Source of the DNA: Gordonia asplenii
Lineage (GTDB): Bacteria > Actinomycetota > Actinomycetes > Mycobacteriales > Mycobacteriaceae
Assembly: GCF_012933505.1 (NCBI RefSeq)
Contig: NZ_JABBNB010000022.1
Coordinates: forward strand, 49,213 to 113,212
Direction: 5' to 3'
DNA length: 64,000 nucleotides
Every line of letters begins with the position of its first letter. Within the stretch, counting starts at the first letter, position 1. Below are positions 25,744-34,692 of this stretch, one piece after another. The notes under the pieces are model-generated. The model searched no databases. It saw only the letters and a list, made by a program, of their open reading frames with translations, and was not told where the DNA came from. The position numbers and the translations under genes are program-made.

Positions 25744-26856
25744 CTACACGTGCGATTCGACGAACGGCGGCAACACGACCTCACATTCGAGTGCGCGCCC
25801 CCGCACGTCGACGACCACACGGTCGCCCTTGCGAACGCCCGACGCGGTGTCGAGGAGCGCCAACGCGATACCGGTGGCCAAGGTCGGCGAGAAGGTGCCC
25901 GACGTCGTCGCGCCGATGCTCGCTCCCCCCGCCTCGGTCAGCACCGACAGTTCCGCGCGCGGCACTCCGCGGCCCAAGGCGCGCAGGCCGTAGAGCCGCC
26001 GAACCGGTCCGGCTTCCTTTTCGGCGAGCAGCGCGTCGCGGCCGAAGAACTCCGGTTTGTCCCAGCCGACCGCCCACGAGCTGCGAGCCTGAACCGGCGT
26101 GATCTCCGGGCTCAATTCGTGCCCGTGCAACGCATAGCCCATCTCGGTGCGCAGCGTGTCGCGGGCGCCGAGTCCCGCCGGAAGTCCGCCCGCCGCAATC
26201 ACTTCCGCGAGCAGAGCGTCGAACACCGCCGCCGTGTCGGCCCAGCGGGGCAGAATCTCATAGCCCTTCTCGCCGGTGTATCCGGTCCGGCACACCCGTA
26301 CCGGATACCACGCGTCGACGACGCTGAGGTCGGCGTCGGCGAAGGCCATGTACTCCATGTCGGTGGGCAGGCCCAGCGCCGCCAGGACGTCTTGCGCCTT
26401 CGGGCCCTGCACGGCCAGCACGCCGTAGTCGCGGTGCAGGTCGGTCACCTCGACACCGTCGGGCGCCACAGCCGACAGCGCCGCAACGACGTCGGCGGTG
26501 TTGGCCGCGTTCGGAACGAGGAATACCTCGTCGTCGGAGACGAGGTAGGTGATCAGATCGTCGACGACGCCGCCGGATTCGTTGCAGCACAACGTGTACT
26601 GTGCTTTGCCGGGCGCGATCCTACCCAGATCGTTGGTGAGCGTCGAGTTGATCAGCGCTGCCGCGCCGGGACCTTTCACCAGGGCTTTGCCGAGGTGGCT
26701 GACGTCGAAGATGCCGACGGATTCGCGTACCGCTTTGTGCTCGGCGACGGTTCCCGAGTACGACACCGGCATATTCCATCCACCGAATTCCGCGAACGTG
26801 GCCCCCAGTTCGGCGTGACGAGCAGCGATCGGACCATCCAGCAGTGCGTCAGTCAT
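25744..26856 (-). CDS. gcvT: Aminomethyltransferase (glycine cleavage T protein)
   Basis: 370-residue tetrahydrofolate-dependent T protein of the glycine cleavage system. It opens with HAELGATFAEFGGWNMPVSY and has VGIFDVSHLGKALVKGPGA, the RTGYTGEKGYEI strand and the LRTEMGYALHGHEL region. It stands alone here, as Rv2211c does; gcvP and gcvH must be elsewhere. TACCCT lies 7 nt before ATG 26856, so a glycine riboswitch is not expected. Confidence 0.95.
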   Translation of the reverse strand: MTDALLDGPIAARHAELGATFAEFGGWNMPVSYSGTVAEHKAVRESVGIFDVSHLGKALVKGPGAAALINSTLTNDLGRIAPGKAQYTLCCNESGGVVDDLITYLVSDDEVFLVPNAANTADVVAALSAVAPDGVEVTDLHRDYGVLAVQGPKAQDVLAALGLPTDMEYMAFADADLSVVDAWYPVRVCRTGYTGEKGYEILPRWADTAAVFDALLAEVIAAGGLPAGLGARDTLRTEMGYALHGHELSPEITPVQARSSWAVGWDKPEFFGRDALLAEKEAGPVRRLYGLRALGRGVPRAELSVLTEAGGASIGATTSGTFSPTLATGIALALLDTASGVRKGDRVVVDVRGRALECEVVLPPFVESHV

Positions 26857-26863
26857 GCCGCAC

Positions 26864-26869
26864 AGGGTA
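26864..26869 (-). promoter_or_regulatory. -10 element TACCCT, leaderless gcvT
   Basis: Seven nucleotides separate TACCCT from ATG 26856. Confidence 0.6.
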
Positions 26870-26898
26870 TCGGGTGGCCGAGTGTGACGCGGGTCGGG

Positions 26899-27504
26899 CT
26901 ACCTGCTCTCGACCACCCCGTACCCGACGATCCCGGTGACCGTCGCGGCGTCGTAGCTGTTGATGCTGATACTCGTCGGCGGTTCGTTGCCGCCGACGGT
27001 GGTGACGGTGTCGCCGTCGACCTTCAGCACGATGTTGGTGTGCTGTCTGAATCGATTGGGTGTCTCGTAGAGCACGACGTCGCCGGTGCGCGGTCGATAC
27101 GACGGCGCGCGCAACCGCCCCACCGAGCGGTAGTAGTCGGTGAGCGTGGCGACCCCCGGGATCCGCCACGACCCGGAGTTCGGATTGTCCAGCGGCACAC
27201 CGGCTTCGTGCATGGTCCAACTGACGAAGTCGGCGCACCACGGTTCGGTGGCGCCCTGCGCGTAGTACGTTCCCGACTGTTTGTGGTCGTACTCATGCCG
27301 AACGACGTCGACGATGCGTCGGCGGGCCGGTGTCAGGCCCGTCGTGTCGACGTCGGGGAACGCCTCGGTGAGACCGAGCGTCGCCGACACCCTGTCGGTG
27401 AGTCCATCGTCGCGGCCGACGAGCCGCCAGCCGACCACCGCGGCCGCCACGACTGCGACGACCACTGCCACGACGATCCACACTCCCCTACGGCCAACGC
27501 TCAC
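26899..27504 (-). CDS. Membrane-anchored CHAP-domain amidase/endopeptidase
   Basis: 201-residue protein with one N-terminal transmembrane anchor (WIVVAVVVAVVAAAVVGW) and a C-terminal CHAP domain, a papain-like fold that usually cuts peptidoglycan amide bonds. The likely nucleophile is Cys in EPWCADFVSW and the base is His in FRQHTNIVL; GDVVLYE and VGGNEPP are typical strands. GTG 27504 is preceded by TAGGCT at 7 nt. Its neighbours give no further clue. Confidence 0.8.
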   Translation of the reverse strand: MSVGRRGVWIVVAVVVAVVAAAVVGWRLVGRDDGLTDRVSATLGLTEAFPDVDTTGLTPARRRIVDVVRHEYDHKQSGTYYAQGATEPWCADFVSWTMHEAGVPLDNPNSGSWRIPGVATLTDYYRSVGRLRAPSYRPRTGDVVLYETPNRFRQHTNIVLKVDGDTVTTVGGNEPPTSISINSYDAATVTGIVGYGVVESR

Positions 27505-27511
27505 CCGATCG

Positions 27512-27517
27512 AGCCTA
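27512..27517 (-). promoter_or_regulatory. -10 element TAGGCT, leaderless CHAP gene
   Basis: Seven nucleotides separate TAGGCT from GTG 27504. Confidence 0.6.
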
Positions 27518-27570
27518 CCGATGCGCCCGGCGGCCGACGCGGGCCGTCAGACACGGCGCAGATGTTGTGG

Positions 27571-27576
27571 CAGAGT
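27571..27576 (+). promoter_or_regulatory. -10-like CAGAGT before pepA
   Basis: CAGAGT with 7 nt to GTG 27584; C replaces the usual first T. Confidence 0.4.
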
Positions 27577-27583
27577 GTTTTCG

Positions 27584-29113
27584 GTGACCAACACCCTCTC
27601 AATCGACCGTGCCCGCGGCCCCGAATTCGACTTGTCCACCTCTTTCGGACGCGACGACGACGTCCTGGTGATCGGCCTCGTGCAGGGCGAGAAGTCGGAT
27701 GACTCCACCGGCGATCCGACTCTCGTCATCGGTGACGGCATCCTCGACGACGCCGCGGCGTCGGCGATCTCCGATGCGCTGTCGGCGGTCGGCGCGACTG
27801 GTTCGCACGGCGAGGTCACCAAGCTGCCCGCCCCGGCGTCGTTGCCGGTGAAAACGGTCATCGCGGTGGGACTCGGCGGCGCCGACGATCTCGACGACGC
27901 CGACAAGCTGCGTCAGGCCGCGGGGATCGTGGCGCGCGAACTCGACGGCTTCAAGGCTGTCATCACCACGCTCGCGGCGACCGATCTGTCCGCGATCGCG
28001 GAGGGCTTGTTCCTCGGCAGTTACCGGTTCACGAGTTTCCGTTCGGACAAGACGGCCCCTAAGAAGTCGCCGCCGCAGCGCTTCACGCTGCTCGTCGAGC
28101 AGAAGCGCAAGGAGGCGAAAGCCGAACTGACACACGCCGTCACGGTCGCCGACGCCGTTGCGATCGCGCGCGACTTCGTCAACACGCCGCCGAGTCATCT
28201 CTATCCGGAGGCATTCGCCGACGCCGCAGCCGAGCTGGCCCGCAAGTCGGGTCTGTCGGTGGAGATACTCGACGACACCACCCTTGCGCGGGAGGGCTAC
28301 GGCGGCATCGTCGGCGTCGGCAAGGGATCGTCGCGCCTGCCCCGCCTGGTTCGGCTGACGCACGCGAAGAAGGACACCAAGTCGGTCGGGCTGGTCGGCA
28401 AGGGCATCACCTTCGACACCGGCGGCATCTCCATCAAACCGGCTGCGGGCATGGATCACATGACGTCGGACATGGGCGGCGCAGCGGCGGTCATCGCTAC
28501 GACAATCCTCGCCGCGCGTCTCGATCTCGACGTCAACGTCACCGCGACCGTGCCGATGGCGGAGAACATGCCGTCGGGCACCGCGCAACGCCCCGGCGAT
28601 GTGCTGACGCAGTACGGCGGCATCACCGTCGAGGTGCTCAACACCGACGCCGAGGGACGCTTGATCCTGGCGGACGCGATTGTCCGCGCGGGGCAAGACA
28701 ATCCGGACTACATCATCGATACCGCGACGCTCACCGGCGCGCAGATGGTCGCCTTGGGCACCCGCACACCCGGGGTGATGGGCACCGCTGAGTTCCGCGA
28801 CCGGATCGCGGCGCTGTCGGCGGAGGTCGGCGAGAACGCCTGGGCCATGCCGCTGCCCGACGAACTGCGCGACGACCTCAAGTCGCGGGTCGCCGACCTC
28901 GCCAATGTCACCAACCATCGGTGGGGCGGCATGTTGTCGGCCGCGATCTTCCTGCGCGAGTTCGTCCCCGAGTCCGTTCAGTGGGCGCACGTCGACATCG
29001 CCGGACCGGCGTTCAACACCGGCGGCCCCTGGGGTTACACCCCGAAGGGCGGCACCGGGGTGCCGGTTCGGACGCTCATCCGCGTGCTGGAAGACATCGC
29101 CGCGAACGGCTGA
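27584..29113 (+). CDS. pepA: Leucyl aminopeptidase (M17)
   Basis: 509-residue cytosolic metallo-aminopeptidase, usually hexameric with two metal ions per active site. The M17 signature NTDAEGRLILADA is intact, with VGKGITFDTGGISIKPAAGM, MGGAAAVIATT and NHRWGGMLSAAIFLREFV. GTG 27584 gives MTNTLSIDRARGPEFDL and has a -10-like hexamer 7 nt upstream. It is divergent from the CHAP gene, with which it shares a 79-nt gap. Confidence 0.95.
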   Translation: MTNTLSIDRARGPEFDLSTSFGRDDDVLVIGLVQGEKSDDSTGDPTLVIGDGILDDAAASAISDALSAVGATGSHGEVTKLPAPASLPVKTVIAVGLGGADDLDDADKLRQAAGIVARELDGFKAVITTLAATDLSAIAEGLFLGSYRFTSFRSDKTAPKKSPPQRFTLLVEQKRKEAKAELTHAVTVADAVAIARDFVNTPPSHLYPEAFADAAAELARKSGLSVEILDDTTLAREGYGGIVGVGKGSSRLPRLVRLTHAKKDTKSVGLVGKGITFDTGGISIKPAAGMDHMTSDMGGAAAVIATTILAARLDLDVNVTATVPMAENMPSGTAQRPGDVLTQYGGITVEVLNTDAEGRLILADAIVRAGQDNPDYIIDTATLTGAQMVALGTRTPGVMGTAEFRDRIAALSAEVGENAWAMPLPDELRDDLKSRVADLANVTNHRWGGMLSAAIFLREFVPESVQWAHVDIAGPAFNTGGPWGYTPKGGTGVPVRTLIRVLEDIAANG

Positions 29114-29319
29114 GCGCCACCCGAAATCGCCCGCGCGAATCCCTACTTTCCAGTAGCTTCACCGTTGTTGGTACACAGCGGGTCGCCGACGCCGATGGCC
29201 TGTAGGGTTTAGCGCGGGCACGTGATCCATCCGTCACACGTCCACCAGTCTTGGCGACATCACGGCCGAGGCGACCACAACCGAGCATGTCGAGACCCGA
29301 GTTTGAGGAGTCAACAGAA

Positions 29320-31131
29320 ATGGCCTTCTCCGTCCAGATGCCTGCACTGGGTGAAAGCGTCACCGAAGGAACCGTTACCCGGTGGCTGAAGGAGGAGGGG
29401 GACACCGTTGAAGTCGACGAGCCATTGCTCGAAGTATCGACCGACAAAGTCGACACCGAGATCCCTTCTCCCGCAGCAGGTGTGCTGACCCGGATCGTCG
29501 CCAAGGAAGACGATGTGGTCGAGGTCGGCGGCGAGCTCGCCGTCATCGGTGACGCCGGCGAGTCCGCGCCCGCCGCCCCGGCACCGGCAGCCGAACCCGA
29601 GCCGCAGGCCGCTCCCGAGCCCGAGCCCGAGGTGGCCGCCGAGGCGCCCGCACCTGCCGCCGATTCCGCCCCGGCCCCCTCTGCCGCGCCTGCCGCTGCC
29701 GCATCGGGCACCGACGTCGTCATGCCCGCACTCGGCGAGTCCGTCACCGAGGGCACCGTCACCAACTGGCTCAAGAGCGTCGGCGACACCGTCGCACTCG
29801 ACGAACCGCTGCTCGAGGTCTCCACCGACAAGGTCGACACCGAAATCCCCTCGCCCGCCGAAGGCGTGCTGCTGGAGATCACCGCCAACACCGACGACGT
29901 CGTCGAGGTCGGCGGCAAGCTCGGCGTCATCGGCGCTCCGGGCGCCGCACCCGCGCCTGCCGCACCGGCTCCGACGCCTGCCCCGGAACCCGAGCCCACG
30001 CCGGAGCCCGAGCCCACCCCCGCACCTGCACCCACCCCGGCACCTGCTCCGGCCGCCGCCACACCACCTGCTGCGCCGGCACCAGCGCCTGCGCCGGCCG
30101 CGCCCGCTCCGGCCCCGACACCGGCTCCCGCCGCGTCCACCCCGGCCGTCGAAGCACCGCTGGAGTCCACTCCGTACGTGACGCCGCTGGTCCGCAAGCT
30201 GGCCACCGAGAACAACGTCGACCTGAATGCCGTCAAGGGCACCGGTGTCGGCGGCCGCATCCGCAAACAGGATGTGCTCGCCGCCGCTGCCGCAAACGCC
30301 GCTCCGCCGGCTGCACCCGCACCGGCGGCCGCGCCCGCCGCGCCCGCCGCGGCCGCCCCCGCAGCACCTGCGGCGGGCGGCTCGGAGATCAAGCCCGAGC
30401 TCGCGGCACTGCGCGGTACCACCCAGAAGATCAACCGCATCCGTCAGATCACGGCGTCGAAGACCCGCGAGTCGCTGCAGACGAGCGCGCAGCTCACGCA
30501 GGTGTTCGAAGTGGATCTCACCAAGATCGTCGCTCTGCGCGCACGGGCGAAGGCTTCGTTCAAGGCCAACGAGGGCGTCAACCTCACCTATCTGCCGTTC
30601 ATCGCGAAAGCCGTCATCGAAGCGCTGAAGGTTCACCCGAACATCAACGCCAGCATCAACGAGGCGGCCAAGGAGATCACCTACCACGGTTCGGTCAACC
30701 TCGGCATCGCCGTCGACACCGAGCAGGGACTGCTGTCACCGGTCATCCACAACGCCGACGACCTGTCGATCGCCGGTCTGGCCCGCGCCATCGCCGACAT
30801 CGCCAACCGGGCCCGCACCAACGGCCTCAAGCCGAACGAGATCTCCGGCGGTACGTTCACCATCACCAACATCGGCAGCCAGGGCGCCCTGTTCGACACC
30901 CCGATCCTGGTGCCGCCGCAGGCCGCGATGCTGGGTACCGGCGCCATCGTCAAGCGCCCGGTGGTCATCTCAGGCCCCGACGGCACCGAGTCGATCGCGG
31001 TGCGGTCGATGTCGTACCTGCCGCTCACCTACGATCACCGTCTGGTCGACGGTGCCGACGCCGGGCGATTCCTGACCACCGTCAAGAAGCGCCTGGAGGC
31101 AGCGGAGTTCGCTGCCGACCTCGGGCTGTAA
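29320..31131 (+). CDS. sucB: Dihydrolipoamide acyltransferase (E2) of 2-oxoacid dehydrogenase complexes
   Basis: 603-residue E2, counterpart of DlaT (Rv2215), which in mycobacteria serves pyruvate dehydrogenase and peroxynitrite reductase. It has two lipoyl domains with lysines K43 and K171 in the repeated STDKVDTEIPSPA, very long Ala/Pro linkers, a peripheral-subunit binding domain (TPLVRKLATENNVDLNAVKG) and a catalytic domain ending in the active-site segment DHRLVDGADAGRF. ATG 29320 has GAGGAG 9 nt upstream. The lipoate genes lipB and lipA, which supply its cofactor, follow closely. Confidence 0.96.
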   Translation: MAFSVQMPALGESVTEGTVTRWLKEEGDTVEVDEPLLEVSTDKVDTEIPSPAAGVLTRIVAKEDDVVEVGGELAVIGDAGESAPAAPAPAAEPEPQAAPEPEPEVAAEAPAPAADSAPAPSAAPAAAASGTDVVMPALGESVTEGTVTNWLKSVGDTVALDEPLLEVSTDKVDTEIPSPAEGVLLEITANTDDVVEVGGKLGVIGAPGAAPAPAAPAPTPAPEPEPTPEPEPTPAPAPTPAPAPAAATPPAAPAPAPAPAAPAPAPTPAPAASTPAVEAPLESTPYVTPLVRKLATENNVDLNAVKGTGVGGRIRKQDVLAAAAANAAPPAAPAPAAAPAAPAAAAPAAPAAGGSEIKPELAALRGTTQKINRIRQITASKTRESLQTSAQLTQVFEVDLTKIVALRARAKASFKANEGVNLTYLPFIAKAVIEALKVHPNINASINEAAKEITYHGSVNLGIAVDTEQGLLSPVIHNADDLSIAGLARAIADIANRARTNGLKPNEISGGTFTITNIGSQGALFDTPILVPPQAAMLGTGAIVKRPVVISGPDGTESIAVRSMSYLPLTYDHRLVDGADAGRFLTTVKKRLEAAEFAADLGL

Positions 31132-31137
31132 TTCCCG

Positions 31138-32025
31138 GTGCGAATCGTCGTCGCGGGTTCATCAGGTCTGATCGGTTCGGCCCTGGTGGACTCGCTTCGT
31201 TCCGGCGGCCACTCGGTCGCCCGGCTGGTGCGTCGCGAACCCTATAACGACGACGAATTCAGTTGGGACCCCGAGTCTTTCGGAGTCCCACCGGATTCGA
31301 TCGCGGGCGCCGACGCAGTCGTCAACCTCGGTGGCGTGTCGGTCGGCGGCTGGCGCTGGACGGGCAGCTTCAAACAGGAGTTGCGTGACTCGCGCATCAC
31401 ACCGACCGAGGTGTTGGCCGAAGCGGTGGCGATGGCCGGTGTGCCGGTTCTGCTCAATGCCAGCGCGACCGGCTTCTACGGCAACACCGGCGATCACATC
31501 GCCACCGAAGCCGATCATGCGGGCGACGGCTTCCTCGCCGAACTCGTCACCGAGTGGGAGGCTGCGGCGACCGAGGCGACCAAGGGCTACGACACGCGCG
31601 TCGCCTTCCTGCGCACCGCGCCGGTGTTGTCGAGCCGTGGCGGCATCCTCGGCAAGCTGCGGCTGCCGTTCCAGTTGGGTCTGGGCGCGCAGTTCGGTGA
31701 CGGCCGCCAATACTTCTCGTGGATTTCCCTCGCCGACGAGGTACGGGCCATCGAGTATCTCCTCACCAACGACATCGCCGGTCCGGTGAACCTGGCCGCC
31801 CCGGAACCGGTGCGGTTCAAGGAGTTTGCGCGTCAGTTCGCGCACTCGCTGCATCGGCCGGCACTGCTGCGGATCCCCGGCGCCGCGGCCACCATCGTCG
31901 GCGGCGAGATGGCCCGGGAAATGATTTTGTACTCCCAGCGCGTTGTACCTGCCGTGCTTTCCGATCATGGCTTCACATTCGAACATCCGACCCTCACCAC
32001 CGCATTGGAGTACGCCCGTGGCTGA
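31138..32025 (+). CDS. TIGR01777-family NAD(P)-binding epimerase-like protein
   Basis: 295-residue Rossmann-fold protein of the TIGR01777 (SulA/YfcH) group, counterpart of Rv2216. It opens with the dinucleotide loop VAGSSGLIGSALVDSL and has AVVNLGGVSVGGWRW, the NASATGFYGNTGD motif and a C-terminal DUF1731-like region with GGEMAREMILYSQRVVPAVL. Its function is unknown despite wide conservation. GTG 31138 is 6 nt after the sucB stop, and its stop overlaps lipB. Confidence 0.88.
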   Translation: MRIVVAGSSGLIGSALVDSLRSGGHSVARLVRREPYNDDEFSWDPESFGVPPDSIAGADAVVNLGGVSVGGWRWTGSFKQELRDSRITPTEVLAEAVAMAGVPVLLNASATGFYGNTGDHIATEADHAGDGFLAELVTEWEAAATEATKGYDTRVAFLRTAPVLSSRGGILGKLRLPFQLGLGAQFGDGRQYFSWISLADEVRAIEYLLTNDIAGPVNLAAPEPVRFKEFARQFAHSLHRPALLRIPGAAATIVGGEMAREMILYSQRVVPAVLSDHGFTFEHPTLTTALEYARG

Positions 32026-32752
32026 GCACCCGGACTCGACGCCCAGCGGCGCCCGCGCCGAGCGCTCCCCCTTCGAGGTCCGCTGGCTGGGCACTGCCGG
32101 CTACCGCGAGACCTACGACCTTCAGCACCGACTCGCCGGTGATCGCGCCGACGGCACCCTCGACCACGACGTCCTGCTGCTGCTCGAGCATCCCTCGACG
32201 TACACGGCAGGCAAGCGCACCGAGCAGACCGACCTGCCGACCAACGGCGCCGAAGTCATCGACGTCGACCGCGGCGGCCGCATCACCTGGCACGGCCCCG
32301 GGCAACTGGTGGGTTATCCGATCGTCAAGCTGTCCGAGCCGCTCGACGTCGTCGACTACGTCCGTCGCCTCGAGCAGGCGCTGATCACGGTCTGTGCAGG
32401 TGTGGGTGTCGTCACCGGCCGCGTCGAGGGGCGCTCGGGAATCTGGATCGATGACGCCGCGGGCGAACGCAAACTCGGCCAGATCGGCATCCGGGTGGCA
32501 CGCGGTGTGACTCTGCACGGATTCGCGCTCAACATCGACCCCGACATGACCGCCTTCGACGCGATCGTCCCCTGTGGCATCGCCGACGCTGGAGTCACCT
32601 CGCTGACTCGCGAAGTCGGCCGCACCGTCAGCGTCGCCGAATTGCGCGACGCCGTCGCCGAACAGGTCCAGATCGCGCTCGACGCCCCGCGGTCGACGCC
32701 GAATGCGGCCCCAACCCCGTCCACCCCGCAAAGCGTAGGATCTGTTCAGTGA
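32018..32752 (+). CDS. lipB: Octanoyl-ACP:protein N-octanoyltransferase
   Basis: 244-residue first enzyme of lipoate synthesis, moving octanoyl from ACP to lipoyl domains. The family blocks GGRITWHGPGQLVGYPI, KLGQIGIRVARGVTLHGFAL (catalytic Lys) and PCGIADAGVTSL (catalytic Cys) are present. GTG 32018 has GGAG 7 nt upstream and overlaps the end of the epimerase gene by 8 nt. The C-terminal tail is Pro-rich. Confidence 0.95.
   Translation: MAEHPDSTPSGARAERSPFEVRWLGTAGYRETYDLQHRLAGDRADGTLDHDVLLLLEHPSTYTAGKRTEQTDLPTNGAEVIDVDRGGRITWHGPGQLVGYPIVKLSEPLDVVDYVRRLEQALITVCAGVGVVTGRVEGRSGIWIDDAAGERKLGQIGIRVARGVTLHGFALNIDPDMTAFDAIVPCGIADAGVTSLTREVGRTVSVAELRDAVAEQVQIALDAPRSTPNAAPTPSTPQSVGSVQ
32736..32741 (+). 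promoter_or_regulatory. -10 element TAGGAT inside lipB, possible leaderless lipA promoter
   Basis: Seven nucleotides separate TAGGAT from GTG 32749; lipA could be transcribed without lipB. Confidence 0.5.
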
Positions 32753-33819
32753 CGTGCTCGCCCAATAACTCTGATTCGCCGTCGTCCGGTTCGTCGTGCG
32801 GCTCCGCACCGGCCGAGTCGGTCCCCAGTGGACGTAAGTTGCTGCGCCTGGAAGTGCGCAACGCGCAGACGCCGATCGAGCGCAAACCGAAGTGGATCAA
32901 GACGCGCGCCACGATGGGTCCCGAGTACACCGAACTCAAAGGGCTCGTGAAACGTGAAGGGCTGCACACGGTTTGCGAAGAGGCCGGCTGCCCCAACATC
33001 TATGAGTGCTGGGAGGACCGCGAGGCCACCTTCCTCATCGGCGGCAGCCAGTGCACACGACGCTGCGACTTCTGCCAGATCGACACCGGCAAACCCGAAC
33101 CGCTCGATCGCGACGAGCCGCGCCGCGTCGCCGAGAGTGTCGCGGCGATGGGGCTGCGCTACTCCACCATCACCGGCGTAGCCCGCGACGATCTCCCCGA
33201 CGAGGGCGCCTGGCTCTACGCCGAGACGGTCCGCAAGATCCACGAACTCAATCCGGGCACTGGCGTCGAGAACCTCATCCCCGACTTCCACGCCAAGCCG
33301 GATCTGCTCGCCGAGGTGTTCGACGCCCGGCCCGAGGTGCTCGCCCACAACCTTGAGACCGTCCCGCGGATCTTCAAGCGGATCCGTCCCGCATTCCGCT
33401 ACGAACGTTCGCTCGACGTCATCACCCAGGCCCGCGACTTCGGATTGGTCACCAAGTCGAATCTCATCCTCGGCATGGGCGAGACCGTCGACGAAGTGCG
33501 CGAAGCTCTCGTCGACTTGTACGAGGCCGGTTGCGATATCGTGACCATCACGCAGTACCTGCGCCCGACGCCGCGGCACCATCCGGTGGAGCGCTGGGTC
33601 AAGCCGGAGGAGTTCGTCGATCATTCGGAGTTCGCCGACGAACTCGGCTTCGCGGGCGTGATGGCCGGGCCGCTGGTCCGGTCCTCCTACCGGGCGGGTC
33701 GACTGTACGCGCAGGCGATGGCCCGGCACGGCCGCGAGCTCCCCGCGGCGATGGCGCACCTCGCGCAGGAGAGCTCGGCGAACCAGGAGGCGTCGAGCCT
33801 GCTGGCGCGGTTGGGGTAG
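32749..33819 (+). CDS. lipA: Lipoyl synthase (radical SAM)
   Basis: 356-residue radical-SAM enzyme inserting two sulfurs into octanoyl groups. The radical cluster motif is CTRRCDFCQ. The auxiliary cluster cysteines are in CEEAGCPNIYECW, and the conserved C-terminal serine is in VRSSYRAG. The first 25 residues are a Ser-rich extension with two more cysteines. The start overlaps lipB (GTGA), and an internal promoter may also drive it. Clusters may come from ErpA. Confidence 0.96.
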   Translation: MTCSPNNSDSPSSGSSCGSAPAESVPSGRKLLRLEVRNAQTPIERKPKWIKTRATMGPEYTELKGLVKREGLHTVCEEAGCPNIYECWEDREATFLIGGSQCTRRCDFCQIDTGKPEPLDRDEPRRVAESVAAMGLRYSTITGVARDDLPDEGAWLYAETVRKIHELNPGTGVENLIPDFHAKPDLLAEVFDARPEVLAHNLETVPRIFKRIRPAFRYERSLDVITQARDFGLVTKSNLILGMGETVDEVREALVDLYEAGCDIVTITQYLRPTPRHHPVERWVKPEEFVDHSEFADELGFAGVMAGPLVRSSYRAGRLYAQAMARHGRELPAAMAHLAQESSANQEASSLLARLG

Positions 33820-33845
33820 AAGGTATTTCCACCCACGCCTCGAAG

Positions 33846-33851
33846 TAGACT
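33846..33851 (+). promoter_or_regulatory. -10 element TAGACT, leaderless DUF4191 gene
   Basis: Seven nucleotides separate TAGACT from ATG 33859. Confidence 0.65.
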
Positions 33852-33858
33852 GAACACC

Positions 33859-34605
33859 ATGGCAAAGGCGCAGTCCAACACGAGTAAAGAGGCGAAAGCC
33901 GCCGCAAAGTCGGCCCGCAGGCAGGCGTCGCGCGAGCGACGCTCCCAGCTGTGGCAGGCCTTCCAGATGCAGCGCAAGGAAGACAACCGCCTCATTCCGT
34001 ACATGGCGGGGGTATTCCTGCTCGTCGTGGCGGTCTTCGTCGCGCTCGGCTTCGCGTTCGACCAGTTGCTCTTCCTGATTCCGATCGGCGTCATCCTCGG
34101 TGCGCTGGGCGCGTTCATCCTCTTCGGGCGTCGCGTGCAGAGCTCGGTGTTCAAGAAGGCCGAGGGGCAGAAGGGTGCCGCGGGCTGGGCCTTGGACAAC
34201 ATGCGCGGTCAGTGGCGCGTGAAGCAGGCCGTCGCCGGTACCACTCACCTCGACGCCGTGCATCGCGTCATCGGCAAACCGGGCGTGATTTTCGTAGGTG
34301 AGGGTTCACCCACCCGGGTGAAGGGTCTGCTCGAGCAGGAGAAGAAGAAGGCCGCCCGCGTCGTCGGCGACACGCCGATCTATCTGGTGATCGTAGGCAA
34401 CGAAGACGGTCAGGTGCCGTTGCGCAAGCTGGAACGGCATCTCACCAAGTTGCCCGCCAACATCGACCGCAAGCGGATGGAAGCCCTCGAAGGCCGGCTG
34501 TCGGCGCTCGGCGGCCGCCAGCCCGGCCCGGGTATGCCGAAGGGGCCGATCCCGCAGGGCGCGAAGGTGCGCAACGTGCAGCGGGCGGCTCGCCGGAAGT
34601 CGTAG
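33859..34605 (+). CDS. DUF4191 membrane protein
   Basis: 248-residue protein of unknown function, counterpart of Rv2219. It has a basic cytoplasmic N-terminus (KEAKAAAKSARRQASRERR), two transmembrane helices at about residues 50-90 and a long basic cytoplasmic domain with VGEGSPTRVKGLLEQEKKK. It follows lipA in related genomes too, so a link to lipoate or membrane protein quality control has been possible but is unproven. Confidence 0.85.
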   Translation: MAKAQSNTSKEAKAAAKSARRQASRERRSQLWQAFQMQRKEDNRLIPYMAGVFLLVVAVFVALGFAFDQLLFLIPIGVILGALGAFILFGRRVQSSVFKKAEGQKGAAGWALDNMRGQWRVKQAVAGTTHLDAVHRVIGKPGVIFVGEGSPTRVKGLLEQEKKKAARVVGDTPIYLVIVGNEDGQVPLRKLERHLTKLPANIDRKRMEALEGRLSALGGRQPGPGMPKGPIPQGAKVRNVQRAARRKS

Positions 34606-34692
34606 TCCCGCACACGAAATCGCGAAACCCGCCGGCGCGTTCCGGTCGGCGGGGTAGCCTCGGGTCACCGTTCACCTTGGGGGGAGACATCG

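Noticed and set aside
26857..26898. Glycine riboswitch before gcvT
   Set aside because: A -10 hexamer 7 nt before the ATG predicts a leaderless transcript, and the gap to the CHAP gene is only about 40 nt.
25543..27702. 719-residue plus-strand frame
   Set aside because: Lies opposite ilvE, gcvT and the CHAP gene, all well supported; no recognisable motif.
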